Shown piece after piece: positions 48,101 through 59,710 of a stretch of 64,000 nt of DNA. The notes below the pieces were generated by a model. The model worked only from the letters and a program-made list of their open reading frames with translations. It was not told the DNA's origin and made no database searches. The translations under genes and the position numbers were made by a program. This DNA comes from Cylicocyclus nassatus. Its lineage: Eukaryota; Nematoda; Chromadorea; Rhabditida; Strongylidae. The stretch spans positions 1,296,359 to 1,360,358 of the forward strand of contig CATQJL010000223.1 in NCBI GenBank assembly GCA_958299035.1. The letters are read 5' to 3'. The first letter of the stretch is position 1. Every line of letters starts with the position of its first letter.

Positions 48101-51100
48101 CTGACCATGCGTCGTACATCACGCAAATATCCTCTACGCTCGCACACTGGACCGGCCGAGCCGCGGCTCGGCCGGAGTTCCTTACCCAAAATTTGGTCCG
48201 TGGCTCAGCCGCTGCAATACTCCGCCCCATCACTAAGGCCGCGGCTGAGCCGGTGAGCCTATTTCCTCCCGCAGCTCGGCTGTTGCAATGATGATGACAC
48301 GAACGAAGGGCCCCGGGTCGGCCACACTCCGCCCACGCCCCCAAATTAACACGTTTCGGACCGCGAAATCGCGCGCGGCGAAAAAGAGTGTACTTTTAGC
48401 CGTTAGCCTACAAAGGGACCTTATTTCGCAGCCTATGGGCCACATTTGTAATCAGCATGTCAGATAAGCTCCATATCCAAAGTTCTGAGTGAAATCGCAG
48501 TGTTTGAATTTTGTCGCTTGAGAGGGACTTCTGTGCTTTCTTGAAAGATAGGAACAAGAACTCAGATTCTAATAGTATTCAAAAGTATCTATGTTGGACA
48601 CGGTACACATCAGTATCAAAACTACGGTTATTCTCCTTGATATCAAAGCAAAGGAAAGTTGCGAAGTCGCACGCGTCGTTCGCGTCGCCGCACTTCGTTG
48701 CAACTGTTGTTCGATTTGTGCTCATATCTCCTAAACAAATATCGGCGGCACAACTATACAGAGTCATTTGAAAAGTAGGAGGTTAAACCTTTAACTTAAC
48801 AACTTCAGACTAAAAGGAAACCTTCTGCAAACGCCAGAAAGATCCCTCAAAGCAGCGTGCTGCACCATGTGCAGCACCGGTCCGAAACGTGTTAAGGCGG
48901 CGGGCGGGCCGGAAACGCCTTTTGGGGCCGCGGCTCGTCCGGTCCCACTGTCTGAGTAGGAACCGGGTCGAATTCCTAAATGTTTTTGTTCGATTCTGTA
49001 CTAGGTACTCGCTTAATTCAAGGATGTCATTCTGTACTCGTTGAGCATGGTCTTCAAAAGCTTTTTTGAAGCGACATTTATAAAGTCACACCATACAGAT
49101 ATTTTGCAAGATAAATATTCACCAGAAACTTATTTTTACAGCATCGCAACATCTGTTCCATCTTGATTTCTCGGATCAACTGCGGGACTGATGCCGAACT
49201 GGGACTGAATGTTGAAAGCCATAAACCAGGCTCGAATCGCAGCGTTTTCTTTGACCCATGTACAAGCGCGCTCTTCTCGGCGCTCTCATGCCTTTTGCCT
49301 CTAGACTGCGCTTTTACGAGTGAAAGTTATGTAAAAAAGTAGCCAGCTCCTCAAGAACTTACCAGCGTTACCAGCACTAACTAAAAATGCAAAGTGTCAT
49401 GATTCGCTCGAGCTCAAGATGTAAACTTGTCACAAAACTTCTTAAGTTACTGACTATAGTCAATAACTGAGACGGTACTAGAAATCTTATGTGGAGTAAA
49501 AGCAAGAACATGTCTTATTGGAGTCTCCATATCCTTTGCATGCCAAGTGCGCGAATCAAGGAAATAACGTGCTGCAATCGATTTGCACTGGGGCGCAACT
49601 CAGTCCCCCCCCCCTCTCACAGCTCCGCGGCCGATTATGGGCGTTCGCGATGTCTAAGGAACGATTTATGGAGAAAGTGATGCAAAAACAAATGAAAGGC
49701 AACGATATGAAAATTTCTTCATGTTCAGGGATAGATTTTTGACGGCGAAATCCGTCCATGATAGAAAAATCCAAAACATATGTGAATTTACAAAAATATA
49801 TGCTCCAACGATCTTAGATCGTCTGGTGACTGGAACGCCCGTAAAAGGGCTCGGGACTGGGAGGAGTTGCAGGTGCGCTCCATCGCCATTTCGATTAGAG
49901 CACCTCTTTTCAACTGAAGCGCACTATCTCCAACTTCACGTTTGACACATTTGACGCCGTTCGTATATAGGTATGGCGATGAGTAAGTGTCTTTTCTTTT
50001 GCATCCGTGTGAAAATTTGGAATGTTAACGTACATAGTCAGAGAGTCAAAAACTAATCCGCTGTTGTTAAATGGTTTTCCTGATTCGTTTGTGCTCTTCC
50101 GAGTAGGAGACTTTTCGCTTCATGAACATCTTGCTTGCAGAGAAGCAAAGCTTGGGGCAAATATATCCATATTATATATTGTATATCATCAGTATGAAAG
50201 GATGTTGATGTATTATTGGAATGCATAACTCTCACTAAACTCAGGAGGACTGAAAATGAGACGGCATTGCTGTCTCGCGGTGATAGAGAGGAAGTTACCG
50301 AACACTGTCATCATATGAAGCGCTACTGGGCATCGGGTTCAATCCTATTATGCTTATACAGTTTCTTTTTCTGGTTGTTTACACGAAAATGTGTTCGATC
50401 TCCATATGCATGTTAGCATTTGGTAGGGATCGTATGCTGTTCTCTCGATTGTCTTTCTCGATGAAGCTAGGTGTTTCGTTCACCATCAGCGAATTCTACT
50501 GATGAACATCAAAGGTAATGTGCAAACGATACAAGGTAAGTTGATTGGTAAGTTGTGGAAGAAGGAAATCGCACAATATAGAAGATTACTTGAATCTGGT
50601 TGTACCCTGAGCAGAAATTGTGAGCAGAAACGAGTTCTCGGCTACTTTTGAAGCACAAAATCTGATCCTTATTGATAACGTTGCTTTCGTAGAGTGCTAA
50701 GCACTATATAGCAATTTTCCCTGGATGCGTCTCGCCCACCAGTCTAGAATTGAGTACAGTAACATATTTTCGTCGAAGGGAATACTAGGTAATCCCTTCT
50801 TGTAAAATGCATTGAAACTAACGCCTGTTCAAGCGTCAAATCATTGTGCAGCTACGCTTTGAATTGAAGACTGGACAAATGACCTTCTTCAAGTTATATG
50901 TGAACTCTGAGCCAACTTTGGCGAACGATGCTAGGTGTAACAGCTCGACAAGTATAGCTCCACAAACAAAGCAGCTATACATAAGAATTTCACGAAAGCA
51001 ATTCTTCGATTAAGTGCAGGACATATCCAATGCCAGCTTGATCATAATAAGTGTGGAAACGAACAATAAAATGTAACGTACAATGGAATCACTTACTTTT

Positions 51101-54100
51101 ATGGAGTTCAAATTGAAAGTCCAAAACTGTGCGTGGGACAATCGATCATACCAGAAGAAACATTAGCTCTTCAACATAACGTTTTACAGACGAATTTGAT
51201 GTAAAATATGTACGTGTACCCATAGCCATATATAGAAATGGCGTCACTGTAAAGTGTTGGAGGATGATGTTAAAAGAGGAAGCAATCGTAACAGTGACTA
51301 ATCACACTGGTGTAACTTGTTGGCGCCATCTAAATCTACTTAACCGGCTGCGCGGGCGGTCGCGTGCGCGCCATCATTGCGTGCGGGGACCAAAGGCTCG
51401 CTTGCTGTCAATGCTGCCAGTTTGAAGAGCTGTGCCATATGGAGTGAATTTTTGCTTCAGCACACAATGATCAGTGTGCTCCATAGGTTCATGCTTACTG
51501 CTTTACTGTCAACTGCTTGCGCCATTTCGGTGCTTGCCAAAGCACTGTGTTGCAGTCACTTTAGAGTTTGCGCGTATTATATAGTGGTTTATCTCGTCAC
51601 CCATATCTAGCCTAGCATGGGCATACATTTTGATTGCCTTCCGGTGATAATGTTGAAAGTTCCTTTTCCAGTAGATATATGTATACATTCTTCAATCTTA
51701 TTCATAAGACATATCATCGGCTTCCAGATTCGTGTGGAGGTGGAGTTTGCCAACTCACCGCGTGGCGGTTTTTGCTAGCGAGAGATTACGAAAAGCAATA
51801 CTATGATGTGGAGGTTTAGCAAGTTTACATGTGTTATCAGGCAAAGTCTGCAATACACCTCCACACGAATCTGGGAGCCGATCATACTTGATATTGACTG
51901 CATAGTTTGAAGCTCAGTTTGCTAACGAAAGCAAGCTCTCACGCAAAATAGAAGTATGCGATGATTTGACAGTCTCTGCTCGACACAACATACGGCACGA
52001 TGTTTTTCGACTGAATAGAACCAAAAGTTTTGCCCATAAGAGAACTTTTCTTCCCATGGCAATTTTTCGAAGCTAATTTTAAATGCTGTTGAGTTGTTAC
52101 GACCGTATTCGAGATGAGCTCGTCACCCAGATCTAGTCCAGCGTGTTACAACTTTCACTGACAATTAGGTGAATATATCAATGTGTAGAGCGATACGAAT
52201 GTTGGATCTGACTTCGCATTTTCTTGTTCAAACAGAGTTACATTAAGATATAAATAACTAGAAGACTAGGAGATTCAAAAGCAACGTGTATCTGGCATAG
52301 ATAGTTTGCTTTTTCTGGGTTAAAATTATCAACCACCCAAAACGAGGTAACACAATATCAGTTGCGCAAGTTTACAATGCATAGCAGGTATCTCTACGGA
52401 GACTCAAGTTCTGACCCCTAGGTGCTTTGGGCAGTTTAAATAGATATCGAGTTTTCCACTCTACTCTATCAGTAGCCACCATGCAAGAGAACATTTTTTA
52501 GATGACCGGGATACAGTTAGGTCAAATGAGGTTATAGAAAGGTTTTACCGCATAAAGGATCGATTTGCAATGCATGTGATTCAAAATTGTCGACGATCAC
52601 GAAAATAACTTCCATTTGCTTAGAGTAGTACACTCGATGAAAACAACCACGAATGAAGTGCTGACCCTATTTCGTGCTCAGCATCAATCTAAGAAAAAAA
52701 GTAACATATTTTGGTAGGTTTTCGATGTGAGATGCATTAGGCGTCTTCTCAGCCTCTCTAGCTGAAAAAGGTACTCCTTCCCAGCAGCAGCAAAGTTAGG
52801 TTAGTAACCCTAAGACCATCACCATGAAGGGAAAAGTGTCGGACATATATTGCAACACTTCTCGAACATCAATGCTAGCAGCGCAGCGAACGAGCCCTTG
52901 GTTTGGCAGTTTGGCGCGCGCGCGACCGCCCGCGCAGCCGGTTAAGTAGATTTAGATGGCGCCTAACTTGTTGCGTTACATACTTCAACAACTTTCTCTA
53001 GTTTACCGCATAACATATAGCCATCTCTTCCTCAGTCAATCTCATGGCTCGTACTAGCAGACGTGCAACATTCATATATCAGCAACCTTTCATCACCGGT
53101 GACACTCCTTGTCAGATGCACAAGTGTTTAGAGATAGTGCGCTCCAGTTGAAAAGAGGTGCTATGATCGAAATGGCAATAGAGCGCACCTGCAACTCCTC
53201 CCGAGCCCTTTTACGGGCGTTCTGGTGACTGTCTGAAAACTGACCAATTTTGGAAAAGGTATTACTTTACTTAAGTTTTCAGAACTTTTACACAATTCTT
53301 CTGTAAATAATATGCTATGCTTACAGTTTAGATTTGATGTCATATGCTCGCCTCTATACTGTAAACAAGAAATTTGTCGTTTTCGGCTTTAATTTCAAAT
53401 CGCGCGCGCTTTTCGCAAGACACGATGGAGTACATCCATCGTGCATAACCTGTCTTCAAAGCTTGTGCTTGACGCAGGTCGCTTTTGGCACTACGGGAAA
53501 TGTGTGGATTGTCTTGCACACTGTCTATAAGTACAATTTCTCCACATATTTCGCTAGCAATGCATGCACACAATTTTCTCCGGGACTGCGCCCCGGACTC
53601 CGTGAAAACGATATCCCTTTGCTATTTGCCCCAAAAACGAAGTCCAGCCTGCTTCCATTCGATCTGTGCCGGACCTTGCTCCTTCCCCGTCTCCTTCGCC
53701 TATGACTGACTATGTTGCTCTCCCTACCTAGAAATTTATTGCTAGATGAGTGTTACCTACTGGAAGAACATGCCCAGTAAGACTGATTTCTCCTGTGACC
53801 GCGGTATCGGCTCTGATTAATCGCCCACTTGCCAAGGAATACAGGGCCGCAACCAAAGCACAACCAGCCGATGGGCCATCTTTCCCAACGGCTCCGCTCG
53901 GTAGATGTACATGGAGGTCTGAGCCTTCTAAGTTATCGGCATTGTACCTAAAAAAGCACAATTACTACCTGACAGTGCTCGTCTGAAGATATATGCATTT
54001 CATTGCATGCAGAAACTGAACGCTATTCCGTCCCATAAGTCAGCTCGTATTTGTGAGAGACACCAGATAGTTACGGAAATGAGAGTGCGTTTAGGCTGAG

Positions 54101-57100
54101 AGACGCCGGCGAGCTTGCCTTGGCGCCCTGTCTCTGCGTACGATAAATCGCCTTTACCTTTTAGCATTGGCACGAATCCAAGTTCTAGCAACATCTACGC
54201 TTTCTCGCAGTACATCACCAAGTTTTCCTGTCATTACAATTTTGCCTTTTCCATCGCAGCGGTTAGCTTCTAAACAAAATTTTCACTGAGGGTAAATATC
54301 TCACGAAGCAGATCAGATTATCTATACTGACCTATAACCATCAATTCTCCCCCGAAAGGTGTCCAGGCAAGGCCAAAGCAAGTTCCGACTTGGAATCTGC
54401 CCATTTGTTCCACAAGATCCAGCGATGAAAAGCGTTCCTTCTTCAAAAAAAAGTTGGAGTTGGTTTTTTTTGCCCGAAAATCATCTCGAATACCCACCCC
54501 CAAGATTTCTCGGCACTCATTAGGTGTCACAATAGTTGGCTCATTCTGCATCATGCTATCGCCATCATTCTCATATCGTGCATATTCCGCGACTCGCAAC
54601 GCAACAAATCGGCAAGTCGCGGCGATTGCTCGTTCCAGTTGTCGCACTCCGGACTCATGCGTATAGTCTTCCACTGGAATTATGGGAAAATTCGTAATGC
54701 ACAGTTCAGTTTATTTGAAGCTCTTACAGTGTATGGTGAAGGTTCGGTTGTTTTTTTTTAATTTTGGCATTGTTTTGAACACTTTTCGATACAATTGCTC
54801 AGCTTGACCAAGATTGGTATAACAACTTTGTTGGCTGACGTCGACGTTTCGGCGATCTACGCCTTCTTCGGGGCCTGAAAGACGAAGTCATAAGTGTCTA
54901 TCTATTTAGACGTCAAGTGGCAGGAACAAACAAACCCGAGGAGATTAGTCAAAGACATTATCAGAGCCACAAAAAGACATACTCACCTCAGATGCAGTAC
55001 AACAGCTAGGTGAAGAACAGACCACCTTATCAAAATTGTGCCTCCAACCTGTATTCATACGCCAGAGTGACCTAACCTCAGTCAAAACCACAGAGGGCCT
55101 GATAAGGCGCGAGTTCGCTGGTGATTGCAAAGCGCTCGTCTTTTTGTTCATGGCAGGATTTTTCGTCCAAAATGCTTCTAACGTTTTGCGTGCCAGGAGT
55201 TCGGGTTCAAACGATAAGATCTTTACTGCAAACTGAACTTCAGAGATTTCACGACGGCTTGTTTGATGTTGCCCCAGTGGTGTGAAGGGCCTTGACTTAA
55301 TTAGCCCATCTAGATGTTCTTTGATGCGAACACAAAGAGGGCGCCCGGTCTCTCCGATGTAAGTGTCTCCACATGATGAACATTGATACAATAAATCACT
55401 TCTGACACCATACAATCACCCTCGCTGCTATATGGGCATATTATACAACCTGGAGTCAAAATGCGGTCATATATACGATTGCGAACCAGTCGGCGTTTCA
55501 ACTCTGGGGGTGGTGTATCGACCACTCTAACGGCCTCCTACAAACCCGCGCGTTGTACGCATCGCCATACTGCCCTGCTAAGTTCATCCGAAACAAACGG
55601 CAAGCAGAAAGGAAACTTATCCGCCACGGAAGGTGGATTGAGCCTACTGCCCAAAGAGCCGCGTTTTTGGGCAGAGCAGCTACCGGAGTAGCCATCCGAT
55701 TTGGCAATCTGGGAAGCCTTGCTCAAGGATACGGCACGCTCCTGGCTCCCAGATGAGACTTGAGCTGCTATCCCAAACATACTTGTAACAATAGAATTTT
55801 TGGTTTTGCGTGGGTGTGCAGACAAATAATGCACCAAGATATTTAGTTAATATGCTCATATAGCAGAGAGTGTGATTGTATGGTGGCAGGAGTGATGTAC
55901 CGTATCACATGCTTATCATGTGGAGACACCTAAATCGGAGAGACCGGGCGCCCCCCTTGTGCTCGCATCAAAGAACATCCAGATGGGCTAAATAAGTCAA
56001 GCCCTCCACACCACTGGGGCAACATCGAATAAGCCGTCATGAAAATTCTGAAATTCAGATTGCAGTAAGGATGTTATCGTTTGAGCCCGGACTCCTGGCA
56101 CGCAAAACATTAGAAGCATTTTGGATCTGCGAAAAATCCTACGATGAACAAAAAAGACGAGTGCCTTGCAATCACCAGCGAACTCGCGCCTTATCAGGCC
56201 TCTGTGGTTTTGACTGAGGTCAGGTCACTCAGGCGTATAAATAGAGGTTGGAAGCACAGTTTTGCATAAGATGGTGTGTCCCCCAGCTAGTTGTTGTGCT
56301 GCGTCTAAGGTGAGTACGTGTTCTTGTGGCTCTGATAATGTCTTTGACTAGTCTCCTCGGGTTTGTTTGTTCCTGGCATTTGACGTCTGAATAGATAGAC
56401 ACTTATGACTTCGTCTTTCCAGGCTCCGAAGAAGGCGTAAAACGTCGACGTCAGCCAATAAAGTTGTTGTACCAATCTCATAATGTACTTGCGGTGACGA
56501 CAACATTTGCGCGTGAACAAATGCCATGTAGTAAATGCAGTCAACTTGCTTGTGACTTGCGCGTGAAAAATGGTCGTAGTGGTCCTATTGTCATCGTTTA
56601 CGCGCAAATGTTGTTTGTAACGCAAACATACAGTATTGACCTGTGAAAAGTCTATTTAAAGGTAGTCTGCCTATATTCTTACCCATGACCCTGATAGCAT
56701 CTCTTTCTATCCGTAGATGATCCGGACTTATTCCATGCTGTAGCAATTGACGAGGAATGAGATGATTTTCGGCAATTTCCATTTTTTCGTTTGTCGAATA
56801 TCCCGACATTTCTATGATCTAGAATTGTGCATTTGGATAACAGATTTGTCTAGTGATAAGAAGATGTTTTACTTCCATTCTATCCGCAAGAGGTCCTTCA
56901 ATTTTTGAGAGATCATTGGCAGTAGCGATAAATAGAACGCTGGAGAGATCGAATGGAAGATTGAGGTAGCTGAATTATTGAAGCAATAGTCATAGTAACT
57001 ATATTTTCTATCAGGGATATGGCTTAGTTATTAAAACAAGATCAACCATGCCACACCATGTGTAGCACGGGTGATTCCAGGGCACGACTTTTACATCGTC

Positions 57101-59377
57101 ACAAACATCGCACCTCATCGTTTGTGGTGACAATTCTTGTATCATCTAAGCAACGATAAAATCTAAAATAGCGGAGCAAATCGGTGATGCACCATGTGCA
57201 GCACAAGAGACGCGACTGCTCGAACAGTGGTTTATGTACAAGCCATTGACTTACTGGTCGGTAAAGCTATTGTTTTGTTCCGGATCAAGAACTTCTAGCA
57301 GTGCAGCAGACGGAGAACCATGATTACCAGCGAACTGGAAGAATGGGAAGTTTGAGCCCGGCTTATCAACAGAAGAGTAGTGTTTCTATGATTCTGTAAA
57401 TTCACATCAATACCTTGAGATCAACAACCCTTAGCAAAGCAATTCAAGTCTTGTTTCAATTTTTGGCGTTTTTATTTGTTGGCCCCCGATTGTAACGATA
57501 GAGCACAATGTAAGGTAAATTTGAGTATCCACCTCTGAGAATGGGTCGCGAAATCTCTAAAAGTGGCCTACTCAAATAAAAAAAATTGTGCTAGTTTGTT
57601 TGGTTAAATTTTGGAAGAATCGCATACCATCCCCTCGTCCGGGCACTACTTCCCCATTCCCTTCACCGAAAATCTTTTTCGAGCTACCTTAGGTGATTCT
57701 CAGTAGTTCAGCTTTGTCTCTAATCTATTCGTAGAATAAAACAAACGGTAAATTTTCGGAGTGGACTACAGCTTACCGTACTCAGGACGCTGAATGGTCC
57801 GCTCGAAAAGAGTACGGTCTGGGTGAGACAGGACTGGGTATTTTGTATAATGAGAGAAAATGAGAGTTTGCAATATAACATGAAGATACAACAGGCACCT
57901 GCCCTTCACCAATCCTAAATCCTTCTAATCAACGAGCCAAAGACGAATTCTGTAAATGATTTTGATTTCTCACGTTTCCTGCGCGACCATACGGCCTTGA
58001 TTCAAAGGAGGAGAAGAAGGATAAAGGTTGAAAAAAACTCTCTTTTTCAAAAAATCCTCAGACTCACCAGCTTATCCACTTCATCCAAAAGAATCAGAGG
58101 ATTATTGCTCCCGGCATGTTTCATGGCCTGAATGATTCGACCGCACATTGCTGCTACGTAAGTTCGGCGATGACCTCGGATATCGCTCTCATCCCGAATG
58201 CCTCCCAAGGAAATTCTAAAATGCTTGTGGTAAATTGCAGTCAAAACATTTTTTGAAGGACCTCTCGAAGTTGCGCCCAAGAGAGAGCGCTATAGCTTTT
58301 GCTATGCTCGTTTTTCCTATGCCAGGTGGACCACCAAAGCAGAGTATTGGACCGGTGATCTAGGAAAAACCCACCATGAACGATTATTGATTTTGGAATT
58401 CGAAACTTCCAACACTATTAAAAAGTTTCGCTAAAATCTAATCTTTTCCGTTTTTAGCAAAAGTAGTATTGTTAAAGCGAGATTAAGACACATCAATTCT
58501 CGATGAAGTATGAGGGCGCTTTTCGAGGTGACTGTGCCAGGGCGTGCCACCGCCGTCGATCGATCTAAACGGGGCGTGTCCACGAGGGCACTGGCACGGC
58601 GATGGCACAACGCTCGGACACGGGCAATCCTGGACGCAGCCCAGGAAACGATAAAATCAAAAAAAAAGAAAAAAACGGCTTTCACCGAATTGCTCAGCTT
58701 TCTAACAGCTAAAAATTCAAGGATCCGTTTCTTCACGCCCTCCATTCCGCTATGAGAAGAGTCTAGAAGTTCCCTTGCCTAAAAAATTAATATTACACCA
58801 GTTTGCATACGAGAGGGGCTGTTCAAGTATAAGCGCTCATCTTTTTGATGTCAATGGTCTCCGGAGTGCTTTTACTCCATGGAAGACTAGCAACTAGTTC
58901 CAGGTAAGAAGTCAGTACATGCTGTTCGGAACTGTTCTGTCCCATCGATTTCAAGCGATCAAATTCAGCCCAAACACGATTCTAAAAACTTATCAAAATT
59001 GACAAAACTGCAGCAAATGGATGTCATTTTTACCTTGACATTGTCAGGCAGTCCCGCCTGCTGTAATTTGGTCTCAAGTTCATCGATATTGTTTTTCGAA
59101 AATTTGTTATGTCCATGACGAATACGTGGAAGATATGGTTGTTCTACATCAGGAACATCACGCGAATCGAGTGCTGTAATTGTCTGGAAAATTCATTTTA
59201 AGAGAAATGATTGTTGATAAAAAGTAGTTTGAAAAGCATTATGTGAAAAATTCGCGCAATTCTGCTCAAGACTAAAATATCGGTGTCATCATTATGTGAA
59301 CATCTTTTTTATTGTTCAAACAATGGCATTACCTGCGGCCGCAGTAATCTCCAAGGACGTGCGTACGAAGTCGCAAT
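45058..59377 (-). CDS. lonp-2: Peroxisomal Lon protease (LONP2-like), lacking the N-terminal domain in this window
   Basis: Lon is an ATP-dependent serine protease; the LONP2 form works in the peroxisomal matrix. Minus-strand exons: 59377-59333 (tentative), 59183-59034, 58981-58841, 58778-58686, 58359-58262, 58215-58068, 57334-57255, 56969-56873, 56818-56683, 54673-54332, 54269-54158, 53947-53761, 45314-45204, 45153-45058; 1836 bp, in phase throughout, 611 aa plus stop. Walker A is GPPGIGKT, Walker [11 protein letters not shown], sensor 1 LFIATAND and the arginine-finger region LADRMEII. The protease domain has [10 protein letters not shown], catalytic serine in KDGPSAG and catalytic lysine in GGIKEKV. 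The chain ends SKL, the peroxisomal import signal PTS1. About 240 N-terminal residues are missing, probably beyond 64000. The 58841 donor is non-canonical and the intron before 45314 is 8.4 kb. Confidence 0.95.
45315..47536. other. Lon intron 13, 3' part; no gene recognised
   Basis: ORFs of 104-114 aa (45341-45685 minus, 46310-46624 plus) lack family signatures. Segments near 46130-46200 and 46440-46520 (GGGCGCAACTCAG inverted) recur at about 49580-49650 in the other orientation, indicating dispersed repeats. A run of G lies at 46459. Confidence 0.45.
47537..47646. repeat. 110-bp hairpin
   Basis: AGGCTGCGTTCATACTGAT is mirrored at the right end, with inner pairing of CGGGAACAGT and ACTGTTCCCG. 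Probably a small MITE in the Lon intron. Confidence 0.7.
47647..51312. other. Lon intron 13, middle part; repeat fragments
   Basis: It contains a GC-rich palindrome around CCGAGCCGCGGCTCGG (48155-48175) and a half-palindromic repeat at about 49815-49930 that is the inverse of 53130-53225 (CTCCAGTTGAAAAGAGGTGC). A GCACCATGTGCAGCAC motif at 48862 recurs near 57190. No exon was found. Confidence 0.45.
51322..52963. mobile_element. Mutator-like non-autonomous element with perfect 9-bp duplication (1642 bp)
   Basis: The termini GGCGCCATCTAAATCTACTT are inverted repeats of more than 40 bp, continuing TAACCGGCTGCGCGGGCGGT. They are flanked by the exact 9-bp direct repeat TAACTTGTT (51313-51321 and 52964-52972). 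A 9-bp duplication with long inverted ends is characteristic of Mutator-like elements. No transposase ORF is present, and a hairpin MITE (51716-51882) lies inside. Confidence 0.82.
51716..51882. mobile_element. Hairpin MITE nested in the Mutator-like element
   Basis: ATCGGCTTCCAGATTCGTGT is mirrored at the right end (CACACGAATCTGGGAGCCGAT). The family member at 36342-36505 shares both ends and the GGTTTA.CAAGTTTA interior. Its position inside another transposon shows that it inserted later. Confidence 0.7.
53130..53225 (-). repeat. Dispersed palindromic repeat, inverse of 49815-49930
   Basis: The block from GAGATAGTGCGCTCCAGTTG to GAGCCCTTTTACGGGCGTTC matches 49835-49930 in reverse complement. 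Related ends (GGGCGCTCCAGT) occur near 25201. The block is partly self-complementary (GTGCGCTCC/GAGCGCAC). Confidence 0.6.
53761..54673 (-). CDS. lonp-2: Lon linker and protease-domain exons
   Basis: Exon 54673-54332 covers the small helical domain ([20 protein letters not shown]) and the start of the protease domain ([14 protein letters not shown]). The 112-bp exon gives [20 protein letters not shown], and exon 53947-53761 gives the nucleophile motif KDGPSAG and [11 protein letters not shown]. The donor after LP is GTAGGTAAC; a GT four bases further on would break the frame, so the in-frame choice is set by the next exon (VGGIKEKV). Confidence 0.95.
54811..56478. mobile_element. Penelope-like element remnant arranged as an inverted pair in a Lon intron
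   Basis: About 600 bp at each end are inverted copies: AGATTGGTATAACAACTTTG at the left matches the reverse complement of 56459-56478 closely, followed by TTGGCTGACGTCGACG. Both copies include a GIY-YIG endonuclease segment, on the minus strand at the left and the plus strand (broken) at the right. Only one copy extends into the region upstream of the endonuclease. No reverse-transcriptase core is left. Confidence 0.75.
54945..55837 (-). pseudogene. Decayed Penelope-like ORF: connector and GIY-YIG endonuclease domain
   Basis: Reading on the minus strand, three frames carry consecutive parts of one protein: [12 protein letters not shown] and RCVQRAGL (55837-55538), [19 protein letters not shown] with [15 protein letters not shown] (to about 55400), and [20 protein letters not shown] with [11 protein letters not shown] (55415-54945). 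YIGETGR with the downstream Arg and Glu is the GIY-YIG signature of Penelope-like retroelements. The CxxC-type pattern CIICPY before it also fits. Frame changes between the parts and the missing reverse transcriptase mark it as dead. Confidence 0.78.
56683..58359 (-). CDS. lonp-2: Lon AAA+ ATPase core exons
   Basis: Five exons carry the ATPase module that unfolds substrates. In order: [18 protein letters not shown] (Walker A), [19 protein letters not shown] and [11 protein letters not shown] (Walker B), [29 protein letters not shown] (sensor 1), and [18 protein letters not shown] leading to the helical bundle. Every key residue expected for an active ATPase is present, so the gene looks functional. 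Introns here are 46 bp to about 730 bp. Confidence 0.95.
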
Positions 59378-59710
59378 CTAAGCTTGAGCTCAGCTTCAAT
59401 CCGCAAGCCATTAATTTATTTGCCGACTGTTTTTATATCACATGTATTAGTTTGTCCGGAAAATAATGTCGCATCATGTTTTATCATGCAATATCGCGGC
59501 AGTGTGTGCACGAAAGTAAATGGGTATCAACCGATAGATCAGAGCAAGCTCTACAAAATGCAGCTTGAATCTTTGCGCCACGTTTAATTTGCGTGAAGTT
59601 TGGAGCCGGATTTGATAAGGCACTAAAGATTAAAAAAAAACGAAAAAAATCGCATCTCCGTCTAGAAAAGTCCTGGAAACTCCTACCTTGCTCACACATG
59701 AACCTACATA
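59378..59710. other. Short stretch upstream of the first recognised Lon exon
   Basis: No further Lon exon was recognised. A 79-aa minus-strand ORF (59484-59723) has no family signature. Confidence 0.4.

Noticed and set aside
53334..53705. 123-aa plus-strand ORF beside the Lon exons
   Set aside because: No family signature and no splice context; it lies antisense in a Lon intron.
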